Assembly: GCF_039542345.1 (NCBI RefSeq) | Contig: NZ_BAABHY010000015.1 | Span: 11,422-75,421 of the forward strand | DNA length: 64,000 nt | Source of the DNA: Orbus sasakiae | GTDB taxonomy: Bacteria; Pseudomonadota; Gammaproteobacteria; Enterobacterales; Orbaceae | Reading direction: 5' to 3' | Shown: positions 43,118 through 52,674 of the stretch, piece after piece | Layout of the letters: each line of letters starts with the position of its first letter | Numbering within the stretch: position 1 is the stretch's first letter | Made by a program: the position numbers and the translations under genes | The notes under the pieces: model-generated | Databases searched by the model: none | Told to the model about the DNA's origin: nothing | The model's input: only the letters and a program-made list of their open reading frames with translations

Positions 43118-44140
43118 ATGGCAGAGCTAAAAAAACGCAAAACGACCGGACAAATTACACTATCGGATGTTGCTAAGCTTGCTGGCGTTGGCACCATGAC
43201 GGTTTCGCGGGCATTACGTACCCCTGAACAAGTCTCGGATAAATTAAAAAATAAAATCAATAAAGCCGTCAAAACCTTAGGCTATAGACCCAATCTTGCT
43301 GCCAGTACATTAGCATCAGCCGCGAGCAACAACTTAATCGCGATTATCATGCCCAATTCACACGATCATCAACTACTCCTATTAATCCGTGAAATGCAAA
43401 ATTGTTTAATTGCACAGGGTTATACGCCGTTTATTGTTGAATCCAATCCACCAAGAAAGAACACTGACTTGCTGGCGATGATCAGCAGTTATAGTGTCTG
43501 TGCAATTGTCTTAATCAATATGGATAAAAATAATCGAGTTTGGCAAGTCGTTACGCATCAAAACATCCCCATAGTTCACATTGGTAGCGATGCTTTAAAT
43601 TATGTCGATATTAATGTCGGACTTAATAATATGGAGGCGATGTTTCAATTAACCGAATATGTGATTAAAAAAGGCTACCGTGAAATTGGATTATTATGTG
43701 CCAATCATGAATATTCTATTTTTCAACAGCGTTTACATGGCTGGTATAAGGCCATGTTAAAGCATCATCTTCCCACCCATCGCGTGATTAATGCATCTTC
43801 ACCAGCAAATTTTTCAACTGGGAGTCGGGCACTTGCCGATTTTGTGATAAATTGGCCTGAACTTGATGCCATCGTTTGCACGACGGATGAATTAGCTTGC
43901 GGGGTACTCTATGAATGTCAGCGTCGCCATATTCGTGTACCGTATCAACTGGCGATTGCTGGATTTGGGGATAGTGAATTTAGCCAAGTGTGTCACCCTC
44001 CCTTAACAACAATATCATTACCTTATAAAAGTATTGGCGAGTACGCTGCGATCCAATTATTACAGCGTTTGAGTGAAAACCATTCGTTGAACTTACCCGC
44101 GGTCGATACACCGATTATTAAAATCCGCGGGAGTTTATAA
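43118..44140 (+). CDS. LacI-family transcriptional regulator (GntR-like)
   Basis: A 340-residue LacI-family repressor. The N-terminal helix-turn-helix is T-L-S-D-V-A-K-L-A-G-V-G-T-M-T-V-S-R-A-L (14-33), with the hinge Y-R-P-N-L-A-A-S-T-L-A, then a periplasmic-binding-protein-like ligand domain. The G-V-G-T-M-T-V-S-R helix and overall length recall gluconate repressor GntR. It is divergent from the PTS-transketolase operon, with one palindromic operator in between, so it probably controls that operon. It ends 2 bp from the convergent tyrA stop. Confidence 0.88.
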   Translation: MAELKKRKTTGQITLSDVAKLAGVGTMTVSRALRTPEQVSDKLKNKINKAVKTLGYRPNLAASTLASAASNNLIAIIMPNSHDHQLLLLIREMQNCLIAQGYTPFIVESNPPRKNTDLLAMISSYSVCAIVLINMDKNNRVWQVVTHQNIPIVHIGSDALNYVDINVGLNNMEAMFQLTEYVIKKGYREIGLLCANHEYSIFQQRLHGWYKAMLKHHLPTHRVINASSPANFSTGSRALADFVINWPELDAIVCTTDELACGVLYECQRRHIRVPYQLAIAGFGDSEFSQVCHPPLTTISLPYKSIGEYAAIQLLQRLSENHSLNLPAVDTPIIKIRGSL

Positions 44141-44142
44141 CG

Positions 44143-45264
44143 CTAAGGCCTAGTATCATTAGCTAATTTAAGTAATGATTGACTCTCTTTAATAAATCGC
44201 TGTGCATAGTCACCAAACCATTGTGTAACTTGATTAAAATGCTCAATAAATCCAGCCTTATCACCTTGTTCAAGTAACTGAACCATTTCACCAAAACGTT
44301 GATAGTAACGTTTAATTAAATCAACATTTTCAGATGATGACATAATAATATCAGCATATAGCTGTGGATCTTGTGCAAACAAGCGACCAACCATCATCAG
44401 TTCTAAGCGGTAAATTGGCGATGATAGCGCAACAAGTTGCTCAAGATTAGCCTGTTCTGTTTGTAAATTTACACCATATGTAAATGACGTAAAATGACGT
44501 AATGCTTGAATAAATGACATACACTTATCATGTTCAGATGCGGCTATCGGATATAAGTTAGCTCCCCAAATACGCATTTGTTCAATCAGCCATTGATATT
44601 TTTGACTTTCACGCCCATCACAGTAAACAATAATCTGTTTTGCTAAATTAGGAACATCAGGCCCAAACATCGGATGTAATCCTACCACCGGGCCATCGTG
44701 TTGATTTAACATTGCTTGTAAAGGTTTTTGTTTAATTGACGTAAAATCGGTCAAGATGCAGTCTTTTGGTAAGGGGGGTAACTGCGATATGATCTGCTCG
44801 GTCTTATTAATTGGTACCGTGACAATGACAACCGCAGCATCCGCAATCACGTCAGCCGCTTGGTGCATTGTTTTAGAACCTAGTGCTTTAACATGGTAAC
44901 CCGATAAGGTAAACAATCGGGTAAATAACCGCCCCATCTGTCCATTACCACCAATAATGACAATAGAACCTTGTCCGGTATAAACCTTTTTAAAACCCTT
45001 GTCATTTTCACTGTTATAAGACTCTCGCATTAATCGGCGTAAAATATCTTCAATCACATTTGGCGAGACACCCGCAAGTTCTGCCTCTTTACGTCGGCTT
45101 GCTAACATTTCTGTTTCTCGTTTTGGGTCATAGATAGGAATACCGTGCTGGCTTTTGACTTCCCCTACCTGGGTGACTAATGCTAAGCGTTTTGTTATCA
45201 ACGCTAAAATTGATTTATCCACATCATCAATTTGATCGCGCAACGTTTGTAATTCAGTTGTCAT
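44143..45264 (-). CDS. tyrA: Chorismate mutase / prephenate dehydrogenase
   Basis: TyrA is the bifunctional T-protein that makes 4-hydroxyphenylpyruvate for tyrosine. Residues 1-90 form an AroQ chorismate mutase (L-R-D-Q-I-D-D-V-D-K; R-R-L-M-R-E-S-Y). The dehydrogenase follows, with N-terminal nucleotide motif I-I-G-G-N-G-Q-M-G near 103 and G-L-H-P-M-F-G-P-D containing a catalytic His. ATG 45264 after TTGGGG gives 373 residues, the E. coli length. It has no aroF neighbour. Confidence 0.97.
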   Translation of the reverse strand: MTTELQTLRDQIDDVDKSILALITKRLALVTQVGEVKSQHGIPIYDPKRETEMLASRRKEAELAGVSPNVIEDILRRLMRESYNSENDKGFKKVYTGQGSIVIIGGNGQMGRLFTRLFTLSGYHVKALGSKTMHQAADVIADAAVVIVTVPINKTEQIISQLPPLPKDCILTDFTSIKQKPLQAMLNQHDGPVVGLHPMFGPDVPNLAKQIIVYCDGRESQKYQWLIEQMRIWGANLYPIAASEHDKCMSFIQALRHFTSFTYGVNLQTEQANLEQLVALSSPIYRLELMMVGRLFAQDPQLYADIIMSSSENVDLIKRYYQRFGEMVQLLEQGDKAGFIEHFNQVTQWFGDYAQRFIKESQSLLKLANDTRP

Positions 45265-45345
45265 AAAAAACCCCAATAATTCCTATCATTTCTGTGTCGT
45301 CTGGATTTATGTCCTGTTTGGTGATAATTCGTTATTACTATTTGC

Positions 45346-45978
45346 TTACAAGAGACCTGGGAAAAGATTACGAATACCGCCAACCATAATTTCAACCCCT
45401 AACGCCATCAATAACAGCCCCATAATCCGTGTGACGACATTTAATCCGGTCTTACCCAATGTACGAATAATAAAAGGTGCTGAACGAAAGAGTAACCAAC
45501 AACATCCACAAAAGATTAAAATACAAATAATAAAACCAATTAAATAACCAATTGAGGGATAGTTGGTTCCCCATACAATCATAGATGTAATCGCACCGGG
45601 CCCGCCCATGAGTGGCATCGCTAATGGTACAAGTGCAACACTACTGGTTTTGGCAATCGACTCGGTAATTTCTTCTTTATTCTGTTTATTTTCACCTAAT
45701 TTACCATTGATCATTGTCATCCCAATAATAACGACTAACAGACCACCGGCAATCCTAAACGAATTGAGAGAAATACTAAAAATATCCAAAATAATACTGC
45801 CGGCTAATAGCGATACAATCAATATAACGGCTACGCCAATGTTTGCAGTACGATTAGTCTGATTACGTGATTCACTATCCAGATGCTCGGTTAAACTAAT
45901 AAAAACCGGTAATAAGCCAACAGGGTTGACGATAGCAAATAAACCTACCAGAAACTTGAAATAGATTTGTAACTCCAT
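45346..45978 (-). CDS. MarC-family integral membrane protein
   Basis: A 210-residue protein with six hydrophobic segments of the MarC/UPF0056 family; the start K-F-L-V-G-L-F-A-I-V-N-P-V-G-L-L-P-V-F and P-L-A-M-P-L-M-G-G-P-G-A-I-T resemble E. coli YchE (215 residues) most. The function of the family is not settled. It stands alone next to tyrA on the same strand, with about 80 bp between, and is divergent from xthA. Confidence 0.88.
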   Translation of the reverse strand: MELQIYFKFLVGLFAIVNPVGLLPVFISLTEHLDSESRNQTNRTANIGVAVILIVSLLAGSIILDIFSISLNSFRIAGGLLVVIIGMTMINGKLGENKQNKEEITESIAKTSSVALVPLAMPLMGGPGAITSMIVWGTNYPSIGYLIGFIICILIFCGCCWLLFRSAPFIIRTLGKTGLNVVTRIMGLLLMALGVEIMVGGIRNLFPGLL

Positions 45979-46074
45979 ATATTCCTCAAAATTAAGGTCT
46001 GTTTTGAATACGCTTAACAGTATAGCGGATTTTTGATAGGATAATGAACAACTTTAAACAATCCAGAACTGAAT

Positions 46075-46878
46075 ATGAAAGTTATCTCATTTAACATTAA
46101 TAGTTTAAGAGCAAGAATTCATCAACTTGAAGCCATTATTGATAAACATCAACCCGATATTATTGGTTTGCAAGAAACGAAAGTACACAATGATCAGTTT
46201 CCGCTCGCCGAGCTTGCGCATTTAGGGTATCACTTAAATTATCATGGGCAAAAAGGCCATTATGGTGTGGCATTACTCACCAAACAAAAGCCATTATCTG
46301 TACATTGTGGCTTCCCGAGTGATGAAGACGGTGCTCAATGTCGATTGATTGTTGCGACTTTACCGAGTGAAAAAGGCGAAATCACCGTGATAAATGGCTA
46401 CTTCCCACAAGGGGATAGCCGTGATCACGAAATTAAATTCCCCGCTAAGCAAAAATTTTATCAGGATTTAACGCGTTATATAGAAGAAAAATCATTGAAT
46501 CAACAATTAACGATCATTATGGGTGATGTGAATATTAGCCCAACTGATTTAGATATTGGTTTACCAGCAGAAAGTATTAAACGTTGGCTAAGAACGGGGA
46601 AATGTTCGTTTTTACCTGAAGAACGAGAATGGATGAATCGATTAATGTCATTAGGATTTATTGATACGTATCGACACGCCCACCCAGATACAACCCAATA
46701 TTCATGGTTTGATTATCGTTCACGTGGCTTTGACACTAACACCGGTTTGCGTATTGATTTGATCTTAGCCAGTCAATCATTAGCGCCTTATTGTCAAGAT
46801 ACCGGTATTGATTTAGAAATTCGTGCGATGGATAAACCATCAGATCATGCGCCAATCTGGGCTGATTTTGCATGTTAA
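46075..46878 (+). CDS. xthA: Exodeoxyribonuclease III
   Basis: The major AP endonuclease and 3'-repair exonuclease of base-excision repair. The 267 residues (E. coli 268) show catalytic Glu34 in L-Q-E-T-K-V, N-I-S-P-T-D in the catalytic middle, and the C-terminal S-D-H-A-P-I-W with the active-site His. It is followed after 33 bp by xseA, so two DNA-repair nucleases are probably co-transcribed. Confidence 0.97.
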   Translation: MKVISFNINSLRARIHQLEAIIDKHQPDIIGLQETKVHNDQFPLAELAHLGYHLNYHGQKGHYGVALLTKQKPLSVHCGFPSDEDGAQCRLIVATLPSEKGEITVINGYFPQGDSRDHEIKFPAKQKFYQDLTRYIEEKSLNQQLTIIMGDVNISPTDLDIGLPAESIKRWLRTGKCSFLPEEREWMNRLMSLGFIDTYRHAHPDTTQYSWFDYRSRGFDTNTGLRIDLILASQSLAPYCQDTGIDLEIRAMDKPSDHAPIWADFAC

Positions 46879-46911
46879 TCATGACTTATTTGCATCAAAC
46901 GGAGAAACAAC

Positions 46912-48252
46912 ATGTTAGGTAATAAATCAATTCTTTCAGTGAAAGACTTGAACCAAATGGTCAAAGACCTCCTAAGCGATGCAATAGGACAAGTGTGGTT
47001 AGTGGGGGAAATATCCAATTTTTCTAAACCCGCCTCGGGTCATTGGTATTTCACGCTCAAAGATGATAAAGCCCAAGTTCGCTGTGCGATGTTTCGCAAT
47101 AGTAACTTTAAAACTGGCTTTATTCCGCAAGATGGCCAACAAGTATTAGTCAGTGCTTCGGTTACCTTATATGAAGCGCGTGGTGAGTACCAACTTGTGA
47201 TTGATAAATTACAACTTGCAGGTACGGGCCTCTTGCAACAAAAATTTGAGCAACTTAAACAGAAATTAAACGAAGAAGGCTTATTTGACCCTGTTTATAA
47301 GAAACCGATACCCAAACATGTAAAATCAGTTGGGATCGTGACATCATCAACAGGTGCAGCCTTACATGATATTTGCCAAATATTAAAACGCCGAGATCCC
47401 AGTCTACAGATAATTATTTACCCGACGTTAGTGCAAGGGAATGAGGCCGCTCCTAAAATTGCCAACATGATTGCATTGGCAAACATTCGAAATGAATGTG
47501 AGGTATTAATCGTAGGGCGTGGTGGTGGATCGCTCGAAGACTTATGGCCATTTAATGAAGAGATCGTTGCGCGTGCTATCTTTAATAGCAAGCTACCTAT
47601 TATTAGTGCTGTTGGGCATGAAATCGATTTTACTATTGCTGATTTTGTTGCTGATTTACGTGCTGCCACCCCATCAGCGGCTGCTGAATTAATTAGCCGA
47701 GACAGCCAAGATCAATTAAAAGACCTCAAAGTGTTAGAACAACAAATTGCAATGGCAATGGATAATTTTATTCTCAAAAAGAATGAACAACTTCAGAAAC
47801 TGCGCCACCAACTACAAAGTCAGCACCCACAAGTTAAATTAGCTAAGCAACAAACCCATTTAATGACACAAAGTCGTTCATTACATGCCGCGATTGAACA
47901 AATCATGTTTGCAAACCAGCACCGACTTAACTTACTGGATAAAAAATTGTATCGTCTATCACCGGACAACCGAATCCAATTTTACCGACAAACCATCTTT
48001 CAAAAATACCAACAATTGATTGCTTTAGCTAAACAGCACTTAACACAAGCAAAACATGAAATGGCCATTCAGGCTTCACAACTTAATGCAGTGAGTCCAC
48101 TTGCCACATTAGAACGTGGTTATTCTGTCACCGCCGATAGCCATCATCAAGTGCTACGTTCACTAAAACAAGTTAAACCTGGTGATATTATTACAACTAA
48201 AATTCCAACGGCCACCATTACCAGTACCGTGACGAATATTAAGAAGGATTAG
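46912..48252 (+). CDS. xseA: Exonuclease VII large subunit
   Basis: XseA is the catalytic subunit of ExoVII, a single-strand DNA exonuclease. An N-terminal OB-fold (Q-V-W-L-V-G-E-I-S-N-F-S; G-H-W-Y-F-T-L-K-D) precedes the catalytic domain with G-R-G-G-G-S-L-E-D-L and S-A-V-G-H-E-I-D, then a long coiled coil. The 446 residues match the family. The small subunit xseB is not in the window. qor starts 3 bases after its stop. Confidence 0.97.
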   Translation: MLGNKSILSVKDLNQMVKDLLSDAIGQVWLVGEISNFSKPASGHWYFTLKDDKAQVRCAMFRNSNFKTGFIPQDGQQVLVSASVTLYEARGEYQLVIDKLQLAGTGLLQQKFEQLKQKLNEEGLFDPVYKKPIPKHVKSVGIVTSSTGAALHDICQILKRRDPSLQIIIYPTLVQGNEAAPKIANMIALANIRNECEVLIVGRGGGSLEDLWPFNEEIVARAIFNSKLPIISAVGHEIDFTIADFVADLRAATPSAAAELISRDSQDQLKDLKVLEQQIAMAMDNFILKKNEQLQKLRHQLQSQHPQVKLAKQQTHLMTQSRSLHAAIEQIMFANQHRLNLLDKKLYRLSPDNRIQFYRQTIFQKYQQLIALAKQHLTQAKHEMAIQASQLNAVSPLATLERGYSVTADSHHQVLRSLKQVKPGDIITTKIPTATITSTVTNIKKD

Positions 48253-48255
48253 ATC

Positions 48256-49239
48256 ATGGCTAAACGCATTGAGTTTTCACAATATGGCGATAGCCATGTT
48301 TTAAAATATGTTGATGTTGACATTGCTTTGCCAAATGATGATGAAATCATCGTTCAAAATAAAGCGATCGGGATTAATTATATCGACACGTATGTGCGAA
48401 GTGGTTTGTATCCTGTGCCGCATCTCCCTTCAGGTCTTGGTACTGAAGGTGCCGGGATCGTCACCCAAGTTGGCCGAAATGTGACTGATTTTCAGATTGG
48501 GGATCGTGTTGCTTACTGTCAATCATCATTAGGGGCTTATTCGCAATATCATAACGTTAATCAAAATGTTTTGGTCAAATTGCCTGACGCAGTCAGTTTT
48601 GAACAAGCCGCGGCATCGATGTTAAAAGGTTTAACGGTATATTACCTACTGACTCAAACATACCCATTAAAGGCTGATGAAATCTTTTTATTTCATGCTG
48701 CAGCTGGTGGAGTGGGGCTAATCGCTTGTCAATGGTCAAAAATTATCGGTGCAAAAATGATTGCAACAGCGGGGTCTGCTCAAAAAACCGCAATAGCTCA
48801 GCAATATGGCGCTTGGCAAACCATTAATTACCATACACAAAATGTTGTACAACAGGTTATGGCATTAACCAATGGCCAAAAAGTGAATGTCGTTTATGAT
48901 TCGGTTGGCAAAGATACGTGGTTGACATCATTAGATTGCCTTAAACGTCGAGGACTGATGGTCAGCTTTGGTAATGCATCTGGCCCGGTGACTGATGTCA
49001 ATTTAGCAATTTTGAACCAAAAAGGTAGCCTGTATGTTACACGCCCATCTTTAACGGGATACATGACTAATCGTGCACAATTGAATACAGCAGCGAATCA
49101 ATTTTTTAGCCATGTTGCTAATGGTGCAATTAAGATCGAAATCCTGCCACAACAAACGTTTGCATTGCAAGATGCCGCAATTGCCCACCAAACCATTCAG
49201 CGTCGAGATACGATAGGCTCGAGCATATTGATACCATAA
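48256..49239 (+). CDS. qor: Quinone oxidoreductase (zinc-independent MDR family)
   Basis: A 327-residue NADPH:quinone reductase of the medium-chain dehydrogenase family, matching E. coli QorA (327). Features are N-Y-I-D-T-Y-V-R-S-G-L-Y-P near residue 40, G-T-E-G-A-G-I-V, and the nucleotide loop A-A-A-G-G-V-G-L near 150; the zinc ligands of alcohol dehydrogenases are absent, as usual. It starts 3 bases after xseA, so it is co-expressed with the repair nucleases. Confidence 0.94.
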   Translation: MAKRIEFSQYGDSHVLKYVDVDIALPNDDEIIVQNKAIGINYIDTYVRSGLYPVPHLPSGLGTEGAGIVTQVGRNVTDFQIGDRVAYCQSSLGAYSQYHNVNQNVLVKLPDAVSFEQAAASMLKGLTVYYLLTQTYPLKADEIFLFHAAAGGVGLIACQWSKIIGAKMIATAGSAQKTAIAQQYGAWQTINYHTQNVVQQVMALTNGQKVNVVYDSVGKDTWLTSLDCLKRRGLMVSFGNASGPVTDVNLAILNQKGSLYVTRPSLTGYMTNRAQLNTAANQFFSHVANGAIKIEILPQQTFALQDAAIAHQTIQRRDTIGSSILIP

Positions 49240-49272
49240 TCATCGATAATAAATTGGCTGATTTTATATTGT

Positions 49273-50370
49273 TTATTTTATTGCAGCAGGGTCAATGTTG
49301 TTTGTTGAATGCCTTAACACAAATTCGCTATCGATCAGCAACGCCTGGGGTAATTGAAAATCAGGTTCTAATAAAGCGCGAAGTAGGCTTACCGCCTGCT
49401 GCCCCATATCAAAAAGCGGTTTATACATAGCACAAATGTGATTTAAAGGACTGTATTGTTTGTGACCAATGTGATGAACAAATTGGAGTAATGATAGGGT
49501 ATGAGGAATATCGATTTTCATCATACGGCACAGATCAATCACACCGCAGATAGCACTTTCAGCAGAAAGACTTTTATCAAACTTTTCATCATGGATTAAC
49601 GTGTCACGATCGGCATAATTTAAACCAACATGATCACAACAAATGATTGCTGTTGGCGGTAATGCCAGTTGCATTAATGATTTAACTTTCTTATAACTAG
49701 TCGAATAGTTAAAACATCGATAAGCAATATATTCTTGAGATAACGTAAGATTTGCTCGAGCTAATGCTTGTTTATAGCCTTGTAGCAGATAGTTAGTTTC
49801 ATCTTTGTCTTTCTCGCCAAGTAAAATGGCAATGCGCTTATGGCCTAAATCCGTGAGGTATTTTGTTGCCTGATATCCATTGGAAAGATGGTCAAAATAA
49901 ACGCATGGAAAATGCAGTGAAAATTGATTGACCAATACGATTGGAGGTAGAGCATGTTGAGATTGTTGTAAAAGATTAAGATAAGGCGAGTCATTAATGA
50001 CTAAAATACCATCTACTTGATGATGAATGGTGTAATAGATAATTTGTTGAATCTCATGTTCACTAAAATAGAGAAAACGTAGATACAGTAATTTATACCC
50101 CAATTGTTTTGCTTTGGATTCAATGCCTTGATTGATCAAACTATCACTAATCAGCTGGTTATCAATCACCAACATTTTTTTATTCACCGCGCCTTGAACA
50201 TAAGGTTTTAATACCGCGCTAGTAAAGCCTAAAGTACACATCGCTTGATTCACTCGCTCTTTAATGTGCTTTGAAGTCAAATGGGGGGTATTGATTACCC
50301 TCGATACAGATGTGATTGAAACGCCCGCCAGTTTGGCTATTTTCGTTAAAGTCATTTTTGATTTTGTCAT
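49273..50370 (-). CDS. CytR-like LacI-family regulator, divergent with a central insertion
   Basis: The helix-turn-helix T-L-T-K-I-A-K-L-A-G-V-S-I-T-S-V-S-R-V-I is intact at about 7-26, and the body recalls CytR (L-P-P-I-V-L-V-N-Q-F; Y-L-T-D-L-G-H-K-R-I; L-Q-G-Y-K-Q-A-L). Two departures stand out: the hinge segment lacks the usual P-x-x-x-A-R-x-L, and some 20-24 residues rich in charge (about 248-271) interrupt the region after I-I-C-C-D. Three in-frame ATGs (50382, 50370, 50355) are possible; I chose 50370, with only a weak ribosome site. No operator was recognised nearby. Whether it is still a functional repressor is uncertain. Confidence 0.6.
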   Translation of the reverse strand: MTKSKMTLTKIAKLAGVSITSVSRVINTPHLTSKHIKERVNQAMCTLGFTSAVLKPYVQGAVNKKMLVIDNQLISDSLINQGIESKAKQLGYKLLYLRFLYFSEHEIQQIIYYTIHHQVDGILVINDSPYLNLLQQSQHALPPIVLVNQFSLHFPCVYFDHLSNGYQATKYLTDLGHKRIAILLGEKDKDETNYLLQGYKQALARANLTLSQEYIAYRCFNYSTSYKKVKSLMQLALPPTAIICCDHVGLNYADRDTLIHDEKFDKSLSAESAICGVIDLCRMMKIDIPHTLSLLQFVHHIGHKQYSPLNHICAMYKPLFDMGQQAVSLLRALLEPDFQLPQALLIDSEFVLRHSTNNIDPAAIK

Positions 50371-50657
50371 CGCTATACTCATTATAAAACGTATAGGTAG
50401 CCTAATACTGATTTGATTTTTTGTAATAATTTTTATTTTTTTTATCGAGCAAACTCGCAAAAAATATTCAAAAGGCTAAATACATTACACAACAGTAAAA
50501 AAACCAATTTTATAACCCATGATTACAGTATTATTTTTTACCTAAAAATTGATCTATGTTAAATTTTCAACCATGCAAAACACCGCTCAAATTTAATATT
50601 CGCAATGGTTTGCCTTTTATTGCATAATAGTTACGTGATTTGTTATAGGTGTAAATT

Positions 50658-51653
50658 ATGGAATTATTATGTCCTGCTGGTTCACTACCTGCATTAAAAA
50701 CAGCAATTGATAATGGCGCCGATGCGGTCTATATTGGTTTAAAAGATGATACCAATGCACGTCATTTTGCTGGACTCAATTTTAATGAACAACGCTTACA
50801 TGAAGCGAGTGATTATGTTCATAAAAGAGGTAAAAAGTTACACATTGCGATTAATACTTTTGCCCATCCCAATAATTTTGTACGGTGGCAAAATGCGGTC
50901 GATATGGCCGCTGACATTGGCGCAGATGCGTTAATTATTGCTGATTTGGCCATACTTGAATATGCGGCAGACAAGTATCCCAATATAGAACGTCATGTCT
51001 CAGTTCAAGCGTCATCAACCAATATTGAGTCAATTAAGTTTTATCATAACAATTTTAAACCACACCGCGTTGTGTTGCCTCGTGTCTTATCAATGCATCA
51101 AGTGAAACAACTGTCACAAGTATCTCCCATTCCATTAGAAATTTTTGCATTTGGTAGCTTATGCATCATGGCAGAAGGCCGCTGTTATCTATCCTCTTAC
51201 CTGACAGGTGAATCACCAAACACGGTTGGTGCGTGCTCACCAGCAAAATATGTACGTTGGGAAGAGACCGCAAATGGCCTTGAGTCACGTCTAAATAACG
51301 TCTTAATTAATTGCCATAAAAAAGGTGAAAATGCCGGTTATCCAACGTTGTGTAAAGGTCGCTATTTTGTTGATGATATGCTGTATCACCCGATTGAAGA
51401 GCCAACGAGTCTTAATACTTTGGAATTATTGCCAGAACTCTTTGCCGCCAATATTGCATCAGTCAAAATTGAAGGTCGACAGCGCAGTACCGCCTATGTG
51501 TCACAGGTGACAAAAGTATGGCGTCAAGCGATTGATAGTTATCGATCTAATCCTCAAGCCTATCAGGCACAAAAACAGTGGATGGATGCGTTAGGTGCCG
51601 TATCTGAGGGCAGCCAAACCACGCTTGGTGCATATCATCGGAAATGGCAGTAA
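50658..51653 (+). CDS. ubiU: UbiU, O2-independent ubiquinone hydroxylation protein
   Basis: A U32-peptidase-fold [4Fe-4S] protein which, with UbiV and UbiT, allows ubiquinone synthesis without oxygen. The 331 residues match E. coli UbiU (YhbU) closely, and the four cluster cysteines fall at the same numbers: Cys169 (G-S-L-C-I-M), Cys176 (E-G-R-C-Y), Cys193 (V-G-A-C-S) and Cys232 (P-T-L-C-K-G-R). It heads ubiU-ubiV-csdA-csdE. A weak FNR-like sequence TTGATCTATGTTAA lies about 100 bp upstream (50549-50562), not at a convincing position. Confidence 0.96.
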   Translation: MELLCPAGSLPALKTAIDNGADAVYIGLKDDTNARHFAGLNFNEQRLHEASDYVHKRGKKLHIAINTFAHPNNFVRWQNAVDMAADIGADALIIADLAILEYAADKYPNIERHVSVQASSTNIESIKFYHNNFKPHRVVLPRVLSMHQVKQLSQVSPIPLEIFAFGSLCIMAEGRCYLSSYLTGESPNTVGACSPAKYVRWEETANGLESRLNNVLINCHKKGENAGYPTLCKGRYFVDDMLYHPIEEPTSLNTLELLPELFAANIASVKIEGRQRSTAYVSQVTKVWRQAIDSYRSNPQAYQAQKQWMDALGAVSEGSQTTLGAYHRKWQ

Positions 51654-51798
51654 CTAGGTTAAATCTAAAGTGAATGAAGTATCAACAACACAATAGGAAT
51701 TTATTCATTAAATCGTCCGACATTGCCATGTTGTTTGTGATACCGTTTGATAACGTCATGATAAGCAAAATATACCGCTTAATTGAAAAGGAAGTGCT

Positions 51799-52674
51799 AT
51801 GAAATACGCCTTAGGTCCTGTTTTATATTATTGGCCTAAAACCGAAACTGAAACGTTTTATCGCGCCGCGATGGATAGTGATGCTGATATTATTTATATG
51901 GGTGAAACCGTGTGTACCAAGCGGCGTGAAATGAAAGTAGCTGATTGGTTAGCTTTAGCTAAAACCGTCGCTAAATCCGGCAAACAAGTGGTATTATCAA
52001 CCTTGGCCTTACTCGAAGCGCCCTCTGAAATTAATGAAATGCGTCAATTAGTCAATAATGGTGATTTTTTAATTGAGGCAAATGATTTATCTGCGATCAA
52101 TTTAGCTCAGGAATATAAGCTGCCTTTCGTCGTTGGCCCTGCAATCAATTGCTATAATGCTTACACCCTCAAACTATTTCAAAAACAAGGCATGATTCGC
52201 TGGTGTATGCCTGTAGAATTATCTCGCGATTGGTTAAACAATGTAATGACACAGTTTGATGATCTTAATATTGAACGAAAGTTCGAAGTTGAGGTATTCA
52301 GTTACGGTTACTTACCATTAGCTTATTCAGCACGTTGTTTTACTGCACGTTCAGAAGATAAACCCAAAGATAAATGTGAAACAAGTTGTATTAAATATCC
52401 TACCGGTCGAGAAGTCTTTTCTCAAGAGCAACAAAAAGTATTTGTACTCAATGGTATTCAAACGCAAAGTGGTTATTGCTATAACTTAGGCAACCATCTC
52501 AAAGAGATGAATGGCTTAGTTGATGTTGTTCGTCTATCACCTTCTGGTATTGAGACGCTAAATGTGGTAAAACAGTTTAAGGCCAATCAATCTGGTCAGG
52601 CACCTTTAACGGTCACCCAACATCGGGACTGTGATGGTTTTTGGAATGGTATTGCAGGACTTGAGTTATCGTAA
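51799..52674 (+). CDS. ubiV: UbiV, O2-independent ubiquinone hydroxylation protein
   Basis: Partner of UbiU in the oxygen-independent hydroxylation complex. The 291 residues (E. coli YhbV 292) hold the [4Fe-4S] ligands at the E. coli positions: Cys39 in G-E-T-V-C-T-K-R, Cys180 in A-R-C-F-T and Cys193/Cys197 in C-E-T-S-C-I-K-Y-P. A 145-bp gap separates it from ubiU. Its stop codon overlaps the csdA start by one base, so the desulfurase is translationally coupled to it. Confidence 0.96.
   Translation: MKYALGPVLYYWPKTETETFYRAAMDSDADIIYMGETVCTKRREMKVADWLALAKTVAKSGKQVVLSTLALLEAPSEINEMRQLVNNGDFLIEANDLSAINLAQEYKLPFVVGPAINCYNAYTLKLFQKQGMIRWCMPVELSRDWLNNVMTQFDDLNIERKFEVEVFSYGYLPLAYSARCFTARSEDKPKDKCETSCIKYPTGREVFSQEQQKVFVLNGIQTQSGYCYNLGNHLKEMNGLVDVVRLSPSGIETLNVVKQFKANQSGQAPLTVTQHRDCDGFWNGIAGLELS

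Noticed and set aside
45277..45345. Another copy of the ~44-bp repeat, from the TTCGTTATTAC string before tyrA
   Set aside because: Only the short TTCGTTATT string matches; the ATTATAGTGTAAAA end is missing.
50549..50562. FNR site TTGATCTATGTTAA upstream of ubiU
   Set aside because: Only 8 of 10 key bases match, and its distance to the nearest -10-like sequence does not fit a known FNR promoter class. Kept as a remark, not a feature.
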